Notes: generated from the letters alone by a model not told the origin. A stretch of DNA of 64,000 bases from Ligula intestinalis (GCA_036362985.1 JAYGXS010000007.1:8570697-8634696), one strand, 5' to 3'. Shown: positions 34,115-44,710, counted from the first letter of the stretch. A program made the numbers and translations.

Positions 34115-34601
34115 ATGGACAACAGTAAAATTGGCAGAGATGTTATAAACACAAGCATCATGACCAATGGTGATGGGCTTGCTATTGAAGGTAACGTTGC
34201 AAATTCATTGTTCTACTGCCCTACCTTTTTTTGTTCAAAATAATAATTTATTTGCAGGTGCTACCTTAAAAGAAAGCATAGGAGGTAGAGCAGCCACGAG
34301 AAGACAAGTTCGGGCAAAAAGCAGAAGAGACTTGCCAGTGCAGATAGACGTTCGCAAAAAACACAAGAAGAAGGACGGCTTCGACTGGAGACTAACGCCA
34401 TTCGTCAGCGATACCGATCCTCCCAAGAAACCGAAAATCAAATGCTACAAAGAAGCCACGGAGATACGATTCGCCATTAAATTAATCGTTCCCAAGAAAC
34501 TGAAGATCAAATGCTTCAAAAGAGACACGAGGATAATATTCGCCATCAAAATAGCCGCTCCCAAGAAACAGAAGTCTAAACTATTCAGCGAAGGACCCTA
34601 G
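34115..34601 (+). CDS. Lys/Arg-rich frame with a possible leader exon, overlapping Helitron 5' repeats
   Basis: A short frame MDNSKIGRDVINTS (from ATG 34115) ends at a GTAACG donor near 34189. An acceptor TTTGCAG at 34257 joins it in phase to a frame rich in Lys and Arg that stops at 34601, giving about 140 residues. This frame holds three 23-residue repeats (PKKPKIKCYKEATEIRFAIK, PKKLKIKCFKRDTRIIFAIK, PKKQKSKLF). The same DNA in another frame reads SQETENQMLQ..., the style of repeat that precedes Helitron proteins. The Lys-rich frame could be a chance by-product of the repeats, so protein status is uncertain. Confidence 0.3.
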
Positions 34602-35490
34602 ATATGGCAAGACATTGGCAACGTCGGCAAAACATATTATCTGCACGTAGAAGTGCACGTCTGGCTATGCAAGCACCCCAAAGAGCTGCCCAACGCCCAG
34701 CCAATGCTGAAAACTTAAGTTTGCAGCCAATTCAAATGCGGTTTGACGGTTCTGGTCCGTTGGTTGCCTCCCTAAAATGCTCAGATTTGGAACAGAGCCT
34801 CCCTCAATTACAACCTTAGTCTTAATTATGCGGGAGATGCGAATGTTTCCATTGGGAAGATGGCGGAAGTTTGTGGTCATTGTCAGGCGAAAAAGTGGAC
34901 TGGTGAAACAAACGGCATGTGCTGTTCTAACGGAAATGTTTTACTAAATAACTTCCCTCAACCGCCGGAACTACTTCCAACACTTCTTGCTGGTGATACC
35001 AGCGACTCCAAACATTTTCTTTCAAACATTAGACAATAAAACGGGGCGTTTCAAATGACCTCTTTCGTGCCAACATTGTTCATGAGGTTGTATTCATGCC
35101 GACCTTCAAGTCAAGTTTGTCATCGGATTAGATCGTTACTACCTCCTCTTGATGGTGAGCCGAAATTTCTACAAATATACTTCATAGAAGGCATCAACCT
35201 GCAAGCTCAAAGCCGATCCCGAGTGAACCCCGGCTTGAAGCTTCATATAATACTGTCCCTTCAAGCAATGCTACACCAACGTGACAATAACGAAAACAGT
35301 TTTAAGTCCGCCTTGAAGATGCATGCGTCCATTGATTTTGCCATTGTCACAGATGCCGATAATTGCCCCCGAGGAGAACATCAACGTAGATTTAATGCTC
35401 CCGCATGCAACGAAGTGGCGTCATCACGTCAACAACAAAGATAGTGTCTTGTGGAGGAAAGACGATAGACTACAGAGGATATATGAGACA
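34255..35490 (+). mobile_element. Helitron N-terminal region, truncated
   Basis: After the repeats come an Arg/Ala-rich stretch (MARHWQRRQNILSARRSARL, 34604) and the Helitron N-terminal cysteine domain: INYNLSLNYAGDANV equivalent, CGHCQAKKWTGE, MCCSNG, FPQPPELLPTLLAGD, SKHFLSNIR, GAFQMTSF. Further matches are ANIVHEVVFMPTFK, HIILSLQAMLHQRDN, GEHQRRFNAP and KDSVLWRKDDRLQRIYET. Frameshifts and stops are present. At about 35490 the plus-strand match ends abruptly in the middle of the protein and minus-strand Helitron sequence begins. Confidence 0.8.
34422..34600 (+). repeat. 69-bp tandem repeats in the Helitron 5' coding region
   Basis: CCCAAGAAAC recurs at exact 69-bp steps (34422, 34491, 34560). 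In the Helitron frame each unit encodes a 23-residue segment like SQETEDQMLQKRHEDNIRHQ. The second unit contains a stop in that frame. Confidence 0.85.
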
Positions 35491-37321
35491 CCACCAGGAA
35501 GTAGCGTTGCTGCTATACCAGCCGATGCAACAGTCAAAACAATTTTGCAGTCTTTGCGCAGTTCATCCAAAAGCAACTTAAGGACAAAAATTTTGCCAGT
35601 TGCACCAGGCGCATCCAAAAAGAAAACGTAGTTGCCATTACTGCGGTTGTAGAGACATTCAAGAGAAGCGTTCCTATGCTCCTATCAAGAGGAGGAAATC
35701 CATACGTTTCAATTTGCTTTCCACCCATGTCAACCAATGTGCATCCTACATAAATGAGCGCATTACATTCGATGTGAACATCGACATTTTGCATCTGCAG
35801 TTGATGTCGGTAGTCTTCCGACATATCATTTCTTGACTCCAACCATAGATCATACGGGCAGGTCAACTCGCAACTCTTAATCAACAAAGCAAGCAGTCGT
35901 CACAATTGATATGGAGTGTTAGTAATAACAGCTTCAGCAATGGTATTTCTCTTGCTGGCTATCACATTGAAACATACCTCGCATCGTGCAAGCTCCCCAG
36001 TATGTTGGGCACAAAAGAAAATCAACCGTTCTAAGGTCTTCAAACGATGTTGGGCCTCTGACTTCGTGAAGTGGCATTCTTTAGTTGAAGCATTCTCGGT
36101 GAGATGGGTGAACAGTGTAGATTCTGCCCATTTTAATATCGTATTGGATGCCCGGATGTCCCTTAACTGGAACCCCTATCTTTCATCCAGCCCACTTGTT
36201 TTTATTCCATGTTTAGTATCAGGGGACCCGAATATACAAAAGCGTCTGAGTAAATGAATCATGCTGGCACAATTTGAAGAACGCAGTTAAGGTTGTATCT
36301 TTGGGATTCTGAAGTTAATCCAAGAGGAATCCTTCCGTTAAGTTATTCCGTTGGCCATTTTCTTGGTGGACGCTTTAGTGTTCAATGGCCGGAAATCGTT
36401 TAAAGATATCAAAACCAAAGATTTTCCAGAATGCTTCATCACTGCTGATGTATCTCCCCATTTCATATCGGGCAATCTCATCGTTTTTGTTGCGGAGGTG
36501 GAGTGAGTACATTACAGCATCGGACCCTTTGTTGATGCATTTGCACACGTACTTGATGGACTTCGCAGAGTTGCAGAACTCAACATTGACATGAGCGTTA
36601 CATACTTTTGACAGAAGTGGACAGTACGGTACGATCCAACGGTTATCAATTATCACACCCCCTTTTCGCCATTCATTCAAAACAGCTTCTAATCTACCAA
36701 TCTCAGGTTGTCTTCTTCTGTACAGAGGGTAACCATCTCCGGCAGTTTGAGTGACATCAAGGTATCGCTTGGGATATTTCTTCGTACATTTTCCATCCTT
36801 CATGTAAGGGCTTTTGGGATTTATCTGACCGCATGGACCATGCACCATATGAGTTTTGACCGTTTCAAACAGAAGAGGGTCAACGGATCGGTCAGGCAAT
36901 CCTGCACATATGAATTTGTCGATATCAGCAGAGTGCAATTTTACTTTAAACCAAACCAAAATGTGAGCGTGGGACAACCCCCTCTTCTGCCACTCTACAG
37001 TGTGCATATGGCATTGAACATCACCGAAAATTTTGAATTTCGTATTGAGTTTCATAATGGCTTTTAACTTAAGATGAAATACCCACGCGGACAAGTCATG
37101 TCAATCTTTTGGCATTTGACCGGGGAGTACCTCATCGGCCATTTCAGGCCATGATGGGTTGCAAGAAAACGTAATGAATAGATCTGGGCGCCCAAAATGT
37201 CTAACCTTAACCAATGCATCTTGAGTTTTCTCATACATATGGCGAGGCGACCCAGTGTGGCTTCAAGGTAAGATGAGAAGTTGACCGCGGCCAACATTAT
37301 TACTATCATCACTAAGCACAT
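35424..37321 (-). mobile_element. Helitron Rep-to-helicase region, reverse orientation
   Basis: Minus-strand order is Rep (37094-36375) and then the start of a Pif1-type helicase (35887-35490), as in an autonomous Helitron. Helicase matches are MDAPGATGKIFVLKLLL (Walker A, with the usual GKT changed to GKI) and VLTVASAGIAATLLPGG. The helicase frame stops matching exactly where the plus-strand Helitron piece ends (about 35490). The segment upstream of the Rep (37321-37095) gives only weak matches. Confidence 0.8.
36375..37094 (-). CDS. Helitron Rep/nuclease domain, partial, 239 aa
   Basis: The open frame contains the HUH motif region VEWQKRGLSHAHILVWF (HAH, about residue 38), DRSVDPLLFETVKTHMVHGP, KSPYMKDGKCTKKYPKRY and YPLYRRRQPEIG. 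The tyrosine region is AKSIKYVCKCINKGSDAVMY and RYEMGRYISSDEAFWKIFGF follows. In active Helitrons this region carries two Tyr separated by three residues; here the second is Cys (codon at 36537-36539). Helitron Rep proteins nick DNA for rolling-circle transposition; this one is probably inactive. It continues towards the helicase with broken frames. Confidence 0.85.
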   Translation of the reverse strand: MSAWVFHLKLKAIMKLNTKFKIFGDVQCHMHTVEWQKRGLSHAHILVWFKVKLHSADIDKFICAGLPDRSVDPLLFETVKTHMVHGPCGQINPKSPYMKDGKCTKKYPKRYLDVTQTAGDGYPLYRRRQPEIGRLEAVLNEWRKGGVIIDNRWIVPYCPLLSKVCNAHVNVEFCNSAKSIKYVCKCINKGSDAVMYSLHLRNKNDEIARYEMGRYISSDEAFWKIFGFDIFKRFPAIEH

Positions 37322-37329
37322 TGTCTCTT

Positions 37330-38100
37330 AGGTGGATGCAGTTGTCCTCGCGAAGTTCCTTCGGGTGCGTGCAAAAATAGCAAAGACGTTCTGCTTCCAT
37401 TTTGGCAAACATATCAACAGCAAATTGAAGAAATAACGTTTTGAATTGGATATGGAGACTGTAAGTTCGGTCTCAGATCATAAAGTAATATGAGTAGAAA
37501 CTTAAGAACTGTCTGTTTTGTTGGTGCCAATTTTAAATCGTTTATGTGTAACGATCCCAAGAAACTGAATGGGTTTGTTTGTCTGAGGTGCGACTTGTTT
37601 ACGCGTGAACCTGGGATGAAGATGTAAAGCTCACGAGTGAGTGAAAATGACCACTGCCCCTTCCTTTCAACTGCCGACTCTTCCCACAGTCCCAGAATTA
37701 ACTCGATAAGGCGTTCTATACAGGCTCTCCTGTTACCAACTGGCTCTCACGGTGCCTCCCCACAACTGGCTGAAACTATGCCCATCCAGCGTTTCCAGGT
37801 TCCAATCCTCCACCTCCAGCTGCAACGTGCTCTGTGCTCCCCACCGGTTATATAGCTTGTTTGAAAGTAACGCCCTCTATCCAGATGCCGTAACTTGTCC
37901 TTATGTACACCCCTTTTCACCTAGATATTCTCCCCTTATTGCTCTTAGTACATGCTTAACCTTCTTCACAGACTTACCGTCTTCTATCGTATGTGTGTGT
38001 TGTGACGACTTCGACAGTTCCGTTCAGACCTGCCTTAGACCACACGAACCACCGGCATTTGAGGTTACGCAGTGTATACCAGCGATCCCACAACCTTGAC
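37330..38100. other. No gene seen between Helitron pieces
   Basis: Short frames only, rich in Pro and Ser on the plus strand (37637-37855). No domain is recognised. Confidence 0.35.
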
Positions 38101-38104
38101 CCCA

Positions 38105-38470
38105 CAGGAGCATTACATATTGATATCGAAACCAAATATTCTCCAAAAGGCTTCATTAGTGCTGATGTATCTGCCAATTTCAAACTGGGTAACCTCATCA
38201 TTTTTGTTACGGTTTTGAGGGAATACAGTTAAATTCTATTTGCTTCGGTACATTCATCTGGCAACCTCAGGGAATCTCGAAGGTTCTGTGAGCAGTTTGC
38301 CACCAGGAAGTTACGTTGCTGGTATACTAGACGATGCAACAGCCAAAAAATTCTGCTTCCTTTGCTCAGCTCAGCCAAATCAACCTAGTGATGAAAGTTT
38401 GCAAGTTCAACTAGGCGCATCCAGACAGAAAACGTGAGCGCTGTTACGGTGGTTGTAGACGTCGGTTGGA
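38105..38470 (-). mobile_element. Second Helitron remnant with Rep and helicase scraps in swapped order
   Basis: 38105-38225 encodes NKNDEVTQFEIGRYISTNEA and FWRIFGFDI on the minus strand, matching the Rep end at 36385-36500. 38300-38470 matches the helicase start at 35497-35660 (LDAP, AVASS, LPGG in broken frames). Along the minus strand the helicase piece precedes the Rep piece, the opposite of the normal order. Confidence 0.7.
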
Positions 38471-38479
38471 AAAATCGTG

Positions 38480-39480
38480 TTTTTCCACAGTACTCCACTT
38501 TGCGATATCTCGAGTTGGCTTGAAAAGGAATTGGTATGGCTTGGCACCTAATGGGGTTACGAGAAATGTTGTTTATCCGGAAGCATACGTGTGCCGACTC
38601 TACCTTCCATTACCTTAGGTTAGCATAACTACCTTCGTGTGACTTTACCTCATGTACCTCTGTAGTCGCCCAGAATGCTGATTCATTGTTTCCTGCCGTA
38701 CTGTTTTAACCGTACACGACCTTTTCATTAATATTTTAATGTACGTGACTTTCTCTTTTGGTGGTGAAAAACTCTACTCTTATATGGTTCTTCCCCTAAC
38801 AATCTCCCCATAATGGGGTTTTGCTCATTATTTTTGAGGTTGTCTAATAAATTTACTCATTCTTTCAAAATTTTGCCCTATTCATCTTTCAAATTTCTGC
38901 TCTTCTCGTGCGTAACTACCCCTTTGCGCCACAAACATAATTCTTTACTCTTATTTGAATATCTGCTAAGTTTTCTTTTAGGAGTTAAAAACGCCACTCC
39001 TTGGGATATCACACTTACAGTTTTCCAACTAAACTTGTGGTTCTTTACTATTCCTTTCCTATCCTTCGTCCTGCTGAACAGCGCTCATGCGTGTTCAATG
39101 AGATCAAGCAGAACTTAGCCACTGCACACATCGTAATTACCATGAGCTACCGAAATTTGCACAGCCGTCGGACTTAGACATTTAAAGAATATTTCCAGTT
39201 ATTTTACGATTTTCCGTCACTACTTTCTGCGCAATTACTCCTTCTGAGCATACACCTACTATCCATTGAGTTGATATGACCTCAGGCAGTCTGACCTATT
39301 CACCTTCTACTACATTATCACTTGAAGAGATTTTCATATATGGTTTGTCTACATAAGAGACAACAACATGTAAGGAAGCCCAAGGCGAAGCCAGGCTTCC
39401 GCGCTAGTTATTATAATATAATATGTTTATTATGCCAGTTTACAGGCAATTGTAAAGAGTTGGTAATGCACCTCTTGGGC
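38480..39480. other. No gene seen
   Basis: T-rich plus-strand frames (for example 38813-39118) have hydrophobic, low-complexity translations without motifs. They look like chance frames. Confidence 0.4.
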
Positions 39481-39486
39481 GCCTTC

Positions 39487-39848
39487 CAACACCTTGAAGA
39501 CCGGAAAAAACCTAAAACAAACTCCCTATGTTGCAGCCAGTATTGGTTTTGTTTCAGGTTTTTTGTTTTGTCAATACTGGGCGAGATAGGGAGTTTGTTT
39601 CAAGTGAAAAAAACCTGCCTTCAAAGGTATGATACAAACGGCATAAATGTACAGTTGTAAGCTGAGTTGACTCATCAGCAGGAGAACTGTTTCATATCGT
39701 TTAAAAACATTAGTTCCAGACGGAGAGGGTTGGCACAAGAACACAGTGTTCTCAGTCTTCCTTCAATGGTTGTCGGCAAAAGTTGCGCGCTATCGGCTGA
39801 AAGGTTAGCAGACTGCGGGCTGCTGCTTCAGCCGCATTATCTTCAGCA
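39487..39848 (+). repeat. Dispersed repeat with a foldback core, uninterrupted copy
   Basis: The copy matches 44919-45648 once the 378-bp insert there is removed. The 5' part forms a foldback: AAACAAACTCCCTAT at about 39515 pairs with ATAGGGAGTTTGTTT at about 39586, and CCAGTATTG with CAATACTGG. The 3' part (GAGGGTTGGCACAAGAACAC onward) is also shared. It lies just beyond the stop of the minus-strand CR1-like frame. Confidence 0.85.
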
Positions 39849-39865
39849 GTGAAGCCTGGCGGGGT

Positions 39866-41557
39866 TCAAAGTCCACGAACGCCATCAGAGTGAAAGAGAG
39901 ATTCCACCGAGTCAGCACCCAAAATTCGTGAAAGTTGTCCTGAATGTAGAAAACTAGCTATAGCTCTCTTAAACATAGGGTAGTTTTGCTGGGTTTTAAT
40001 ACTTTTGGGCAGCTTATTCCAGATTGATATGGCATTTACTGAAAAGAATTGCCGGTACTTAACTGTGCGTGCCATAGGAAGAAATAAAAATACGTCTCGA
40101 TGACTGGCGCGTCGAGAGTGCTCAAGCTGTCTTATTGTACTAAGAGGATTAAAGGTTTGACCATTCAAAAGTTTAAACAGTAAAAATAGACCCTTCTGCA
40201 ATCGACGAAGCCATAGGGGATCCAGCTTTATAAGTTCGCACCTTTGTTGGTAGGTTAAGTTAGGGTGTTCTGTAGTGAAAATTCTTCTAATGAAGAAGTG
40301 CTGCACCGATTCTATTTTCTTCCGTTCACTAGTGCACAGAAGACTGAATAGGGGCAAGCAGTATTCAAGACTAGGTCTCACGTACACATTATAAAGGCTA
40401 GTTCTAACCTTGATGGTCTTAAAATTTCTAAGGATAAATCCGGTGGTTCGGCGTGCTTTCGAGACTATCAGGGCACAGTGCTCTGACAAATTGAGACTAT
40501 TAGAGTAGGATATGCCCAAATCCTTGATAACTGCTGGAACATTTAGTTCGTGGCCGTCAATGCTTAATTCCGGTTGATGATCGTCGCCAACAACCATAAC
40601 GGAACATTTGTGCCATGAAAGGGTGAGGCGCCATGTGCAACACCACTGGGCGAAGGCCTGAAGATCCTTTTTTATCAGCTCGAGCACGATGTTGCGATCT
40701 GCCGGTTTGTATCGAAAAGCGACTTTTAAATCATCAGCGTACATGAAGGGTCTGCCATACTGAAAACAATCTGAAACGTCGTTGACAAACAGGCAAAATA
40801 GGAGCGGACCCAGTACACTACCCTGTATAACTCCACCCCTCACATGCGTGGGGTTGGAGATAACATTCGAAATTTTTACTCGTTGTGTGCGAGCATCCAA
40901 ATAGGAAGATATGAAGTTCAGAGGCTTGCTACCTATGCCGAAGGAGGCCAGTTTCAGAAGGAGGAGGTTATGATCGACCCGATCAAAGGCCTTAGTAAAA
41001 TCAAAATAGACGCTATAAGTGGCAAAACCGCTGTCTCTAGATTGCAGCACATAATCAAAGAAAGAGAGCTGGCAGGTGTCACAAAATCGTTTCTCGAGAA
41101 AGCCATGTTGAGCTGTATTGAGCAGGTTGTTCTCTGTCAAGTGACACATCATCTTTTCTTTGATTAAGGTCTCCAAGATCTTCGATGCTGCGGGAAGTGT
41201 ATTTATTGGCCTAAAGTTGTCGAATGATGTCGATCGGCCATGCTTGCGAATAGGCATTATGTGCGATTCCTTCCACAACGAAGGAGATGTTTCGCTCTCA
41301 AGAGCACGATTAAATACCTTACAAAGAATAGATGGAACGATATCATTCGCTTCAGCTTTTAGAAGGCTAACTGGGACGCCATCTGGTCCTGGACTATAGG
41401 ATTGACGATAACGACGAATGGCTACAGTCACATCCCAGACGGTAAGACTTATGGTTTCGAGTATGGCACCCGTCCAAGCCTGGATAACCGGAGGTGCAGC
41501 AAACAAGCTTTCACTAAAAGTTTTGGATAGGAACGCATTGAAGCTATCGGCGGTCAA
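39866..41557 (-). CDS. CR1-like reverse transcriptase, open frame of 563 aa, 5' truncated
   Basis: Best-preserved retroelement polymerase in the window. Motifs in order: SYSPGPDGVPVSLLKAE (about 50), FRPINTLPAASKILETLIKE (about 115), NTAQHGFLEKRFCDTCQ, SVYFDFTKAFDRVDHNLLLL (motif A, about 185), GGVIQGSVLGPLLFCLFVND (about 240), FMYADDLKVAFRY (YADD, about 270), GDDHQPELSIDGHELNV, VRPSLEYCLPLF and the tail SVNAISIWNKLPKSIKTQQN. No stops or frameshifts interrupt it, so the insertion is young or under little decay. The endonuclease part is missing upstream, as in a 5'-truncated copy. Whether it is transcribed is unknown. Confidence 0.9.
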   Translation of the reverse strand: MTADSFNAFLSKTFSESLFAAPPVIQAWTGAILETISLTVWDVTVAIRRYRQSYSPGPDGVPVSLLKAEANDIVPSILCKVFNRALESETSPSLWKESHIMPIRKHGRSTSFDNFRPINTLPAASKILETLIKEKMMCHLTENNLLNTAQHGFLEKRFCDTCQLSFFDYVLQSRDSGFATYSVYFDFTKAFDRVDHNLLLLKLASFGIGSKPLNFISSYLDARTQRVKISNVISNPTHVRGGVIQGSVLGPLLFCLFVNDVSDCFQYGRPFMYADDLKVAFRYKPADRNIVLELIKKDLQAFAQWCCTWRLTLSWHKCSVMVVGDDHQPELSIDGHELNVPAVIKDLGISYSNSLNLSEHCALIVSKARRTTGFILRNFKTIKVRTSLYNVYVRPSLEYCLPLFSLLCTSERKKIESVQHFFIRRIFTTEHPNLTYQQRCELIKLDPLWLRRLQKGLFLLFKLLNGQTFNPLSTIRQLEHSRRASHRDVFLFLPMARTVKYRQFFSVNAISIWNKLPKSIKTQQNYPMFKRAIASFLHSGQLSRILGADSVESLFHSDGVRGL

Positions 41558-41589
41558 CTTAGCGTCAGCTATGGGGTTTCCTAAAGCAT

Positions 41590-42480
41590 CTTAATATGAA
41601 GGTTTATTTGTAAAGGACATCCTCGGTGCTGCCAAAACTCCTGACGACTTTAGGCCAAAGAAAACACTTTCAACGATGTTGACGATCTTAGAGACCTCGA
41701 TCTAAGACAAAATTACGCGTCACATATCAGACAATAACATTCTGAATGCGGCTCATCACCTTTTTTTTTGTCAAAAACGTCCTTCGGAAAACTGACAGCT
41801 ATCTTTCTTTTATGATGTGCTTCGGTCGAGAGACAATGCTACGACGCTTTAAACACACAGTTTCAAATCAAGAATAATAAGTTTTATTTAACTAGAGCTT
41901 TGAATCGTTGTCACAATCATATCCCCCACTTGAACCGTGCCCCATTCGGCATAAGTGACAAACTTGAAAAATTAATATTACTTGGGCGGCTGTACATAAC
42001 GAGATAAAATTAATTAACTAACTAACAGTAGAGTTGTCAGGGTAACGCGCTCGACTTGCTGGTTTTTTGCATTTTATCAATTATTTTTCTGATTCATTTC
42101 AAAATGATAGGTTTTCATGTACGGAAATTACAAGTCGTCTGTATGTACAAACTGGCAGATCGCAATATCGTGCTAGAACCTTTAGGAGGGATATTCAGAC
42201 ACTAGCCCACTGGTGCTGTACATGGCGCATTTCTCATTATTGACACAAATACACCTCTATAGATATTTGCAACGAAAAGTAGCCTCATCTCAACATAGAC
42301 GGTCAGGAGCTACATGTGTCCAGATTTATCATGGTAGTGCAGGATCTGCGTCCTGATTTTCTCCAAAGCACGCAGAACCACCGGATTTATCCTTCAAAAT
42401 TTTAAAACGATCAATATGAGAACCAGCCTTTTCAAAATATATGGTAGCTGACGAAACGGAAGCAGTTTAGACTGACAGGT
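41590..42480 (+). mobile_element. Decayed CR1-like reverse transcriptase copy, divergent from the intact one
   Basis: Plus-strand translation shows DDFRPKKTLSTMLTILETSI, ISDNNILNAAHHLFF, QLSFFYDVLRSRDN, CTWRISHY, LNIDGQELHV and STQNHRIYPSKF. These align in order with the intact minus-strand protein (DNFRPINTLPAASKILETLI, LTENNLLNTAQHGF, QLSFFDYVLQSRDS, CTWRLTLS, LSIDGHELNV). Stops are frequent. The two copies start within about 30 bp of each other and run in opposite directions. Confidence 0.75.
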
Positions 42481-42989
42481 CCATGACTTCCGCTGTTTGA
42501 ACGAATGGTAGTTTAGGGAGACATCTGGGTTCCCGGCGAACACGAGGCAGTGAAAACCAATTTCAAGAGGATTTCCTAAATTCCCGATGGTCCTTCGCGA
42601 TGGTCATAGAGAAGGCTGCTTGGAAAATATGACGAGAATAAAACGTTGATTGAATCAGTGTTAAGATTGATTAACAGTCCTTGTTTGATGGCAGGTCGAC
42701 TAATTGATGACGTAATTTTAAGTGGAGAGTTATTTCAAAGAAAGCTTTACAGGAAGGCGAAGAACAGAGAACGTTAATATGACAACGATGCAGAAGGAGG
42801 TATAATAAGTGAGAAACTTTTCAGGATGTAAGGACAATTAACGAGGTTAATGACATACATTTTTGGAAACTATTATTAAAGCAAATAGGAGACAAATGCC
42901 TGCTTCTAATCGCCTGACCCAAAGTAATCTAAGTTTCGTTAACTGACATCTATTTAAGTAGGAATTATTTGAAAATATCAGATACAGCC

Positions 42990-44050
42990 ATTTTCTCGTT
43001 AGAGGTCCTTGGAAATTTTTAACTTTTGAAAGCTAGATTTATTCATTAGAACGAAAAACGGACAAGAGTGTTCTAAAATGGAAGGCACAAGCATAGAATA
43101 AAGTCTTAATTTTATTTCAGGAAGGTATAAATTATAAGAAATAAAGCCACAAATCTGAGCAGTGATGGCCGTTATTGTATGGGCGTGAAGCGAAAGATCT
43201 AATTCACTGGTGTTGCTTGAAATTAAGTCCTTAATGTTGGAACATTCAGCCACTGGGTAACCTTAAAAATGGCAGGTCGTGGAACCATTTCAGGCCCAAA
43301 ACACATGAATCGGCACCCAGAAAGTGAGAAATCCATCTCCCAAGTGTTGCTACACACAGAAAGAGTGTCTAAATCCGAATGAATTTGTTCTAAGCATTGC
43401 TTGGCCGTAGAGTTGGAGAATTTGTTAACATACTTGAGGTAAACATAAAATTAAGATTGTTTAACTTTCCATGATATATCATTTACGAGAACCGAGATCA
43501 ACACGGGACCTAGCACGGCACCTTGAAGGTCGCCAGCCAAAATTGCGAGAGCAGTAGCGTATAAGGATCACACCGAGGCCCTTTTTCGATTAGATAGATA
43601 TGATCTTATAAAGTAAAGGAGGGCTAAGATATCCTCTGGCTTCAAGTTTGGCTAGATGTGGCCTATGAGGCACTTTATAGAATGCTTTAATAAGGTAAAA
43701 AAATAACTACCACAGATAAATGACCATTACGAAGAGAAGTTAGAACATTGAGAAAATATCTTTGATATGCTTAAGAAGATCGGTCCGGTAAAAAACCATG
43801 TTGTGAGGAGGTAAGAACTTGATTAGTTTTTCAAGAAGTTTAGCCAGAGGGGCGTTTTATACATATCGCGATTATTATGAATATCTGAAGGGGAAGCAGA
43901 TTTAAAAACTGGAATCACGATAGAAGTTTTTCAATACTCAGGAGTAAATCGTTCTCGAGAACCATTGAAAATACTTTATTCAGTACAGGTGGAAAATGTC
44001 TTGGTTGTTTAATTAATGTTATCAGTGTCACCAGTTCCAATCGAAGATGA
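42990..44050 (-). mobile_element. Decayed CR1-like reverse transcriptase copy
   Basis: The minus-strand translation holds VLTSSQHGFLPDRSS, LNVLTSLRNGHLSVVVIF, GAVLGPVLISVLVNDISW (about 43540-43480) and a C-terminal frame (43253-42999) with LPEIKLRLYSMLVPSILEHS. That frame matches the intact copy's tail (IKVRTSLYNVYVRPSLEYCL). Frameshifts are frequent. Confidence 0.7.
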
Positions 44051-44339
44051 ATTATTAAGACGAGCTATTTCTTTTTGATCACTTGTAGGGAGAATGCAAC
44101 GACAGTTATATTCGCATCACACAGCAGAAGAATTGGGGGAGGGGGACTAGTTTAAATGGTAACGAACTTGGCGAAGAAGGAATAAAACAATCCCGCTTCG
44201 CTCATATCCTCTGTTGTGAAATTTTTGCTGATATCGAGTAAAGACGGAATGACTTTCTGAAGCTTAGTCAACAATCGAAGACAGAAGACTTGAGCAACAG
44301 ATCTGAAAGAATTAGGATCACTTAGCGCTAGGGACCCCC

Positions 44340-44710
44340 TGCGCCTATCTCATGACTCTTTAAATCAGTTTCTTGATGGAATAAGACTTTCGCCGTTGAG
44401 CTCTCTGTTCATATCCAAAGAGGCAAAAAACGTCAGAATTTGAGATCTAGCGAGCACACCAGTTACTATGTCATTTGAAACTCTATTGAAATGATTGCTT
44501 ATCGGTTTCAGATGTGATGGCTCTTCAGAGTTTGACATTGCCACGAAACATGATGGCGCTGCATCCCAGGCCATCGAAACAATCGTTGATATCGACTAGA
44601 AAGGGAAACGTCCCTAAGACGGAACCTTGGTGAACAACAAGTAGAACAGGGGTAAGAGTGTACCTCGTGGCACTGATGCACACAATGTAAAATCGCTCGG
44701 GGTTTTTGAT
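44340..44710 (-). mobile_element. Short CR1-like reverse transcriptase fragment
   Basis: VHQGSVLGTFPFLVDINDCF and RGNVKL.RAITSETDKQSFQ correspond to the region around motif B' and the catalytic aspartates. It precedes, in the reading direction, a piece that begins with earlier motifs, so it comes from a different insertion than 42990-44050. Confidence 0.6.

Noticed and set aside
40844..41399. Plus-strand frames of 107 and 79 codons
   Set aside because: Both are antisense shadows of the intact CR1-like reverse transcriptase.
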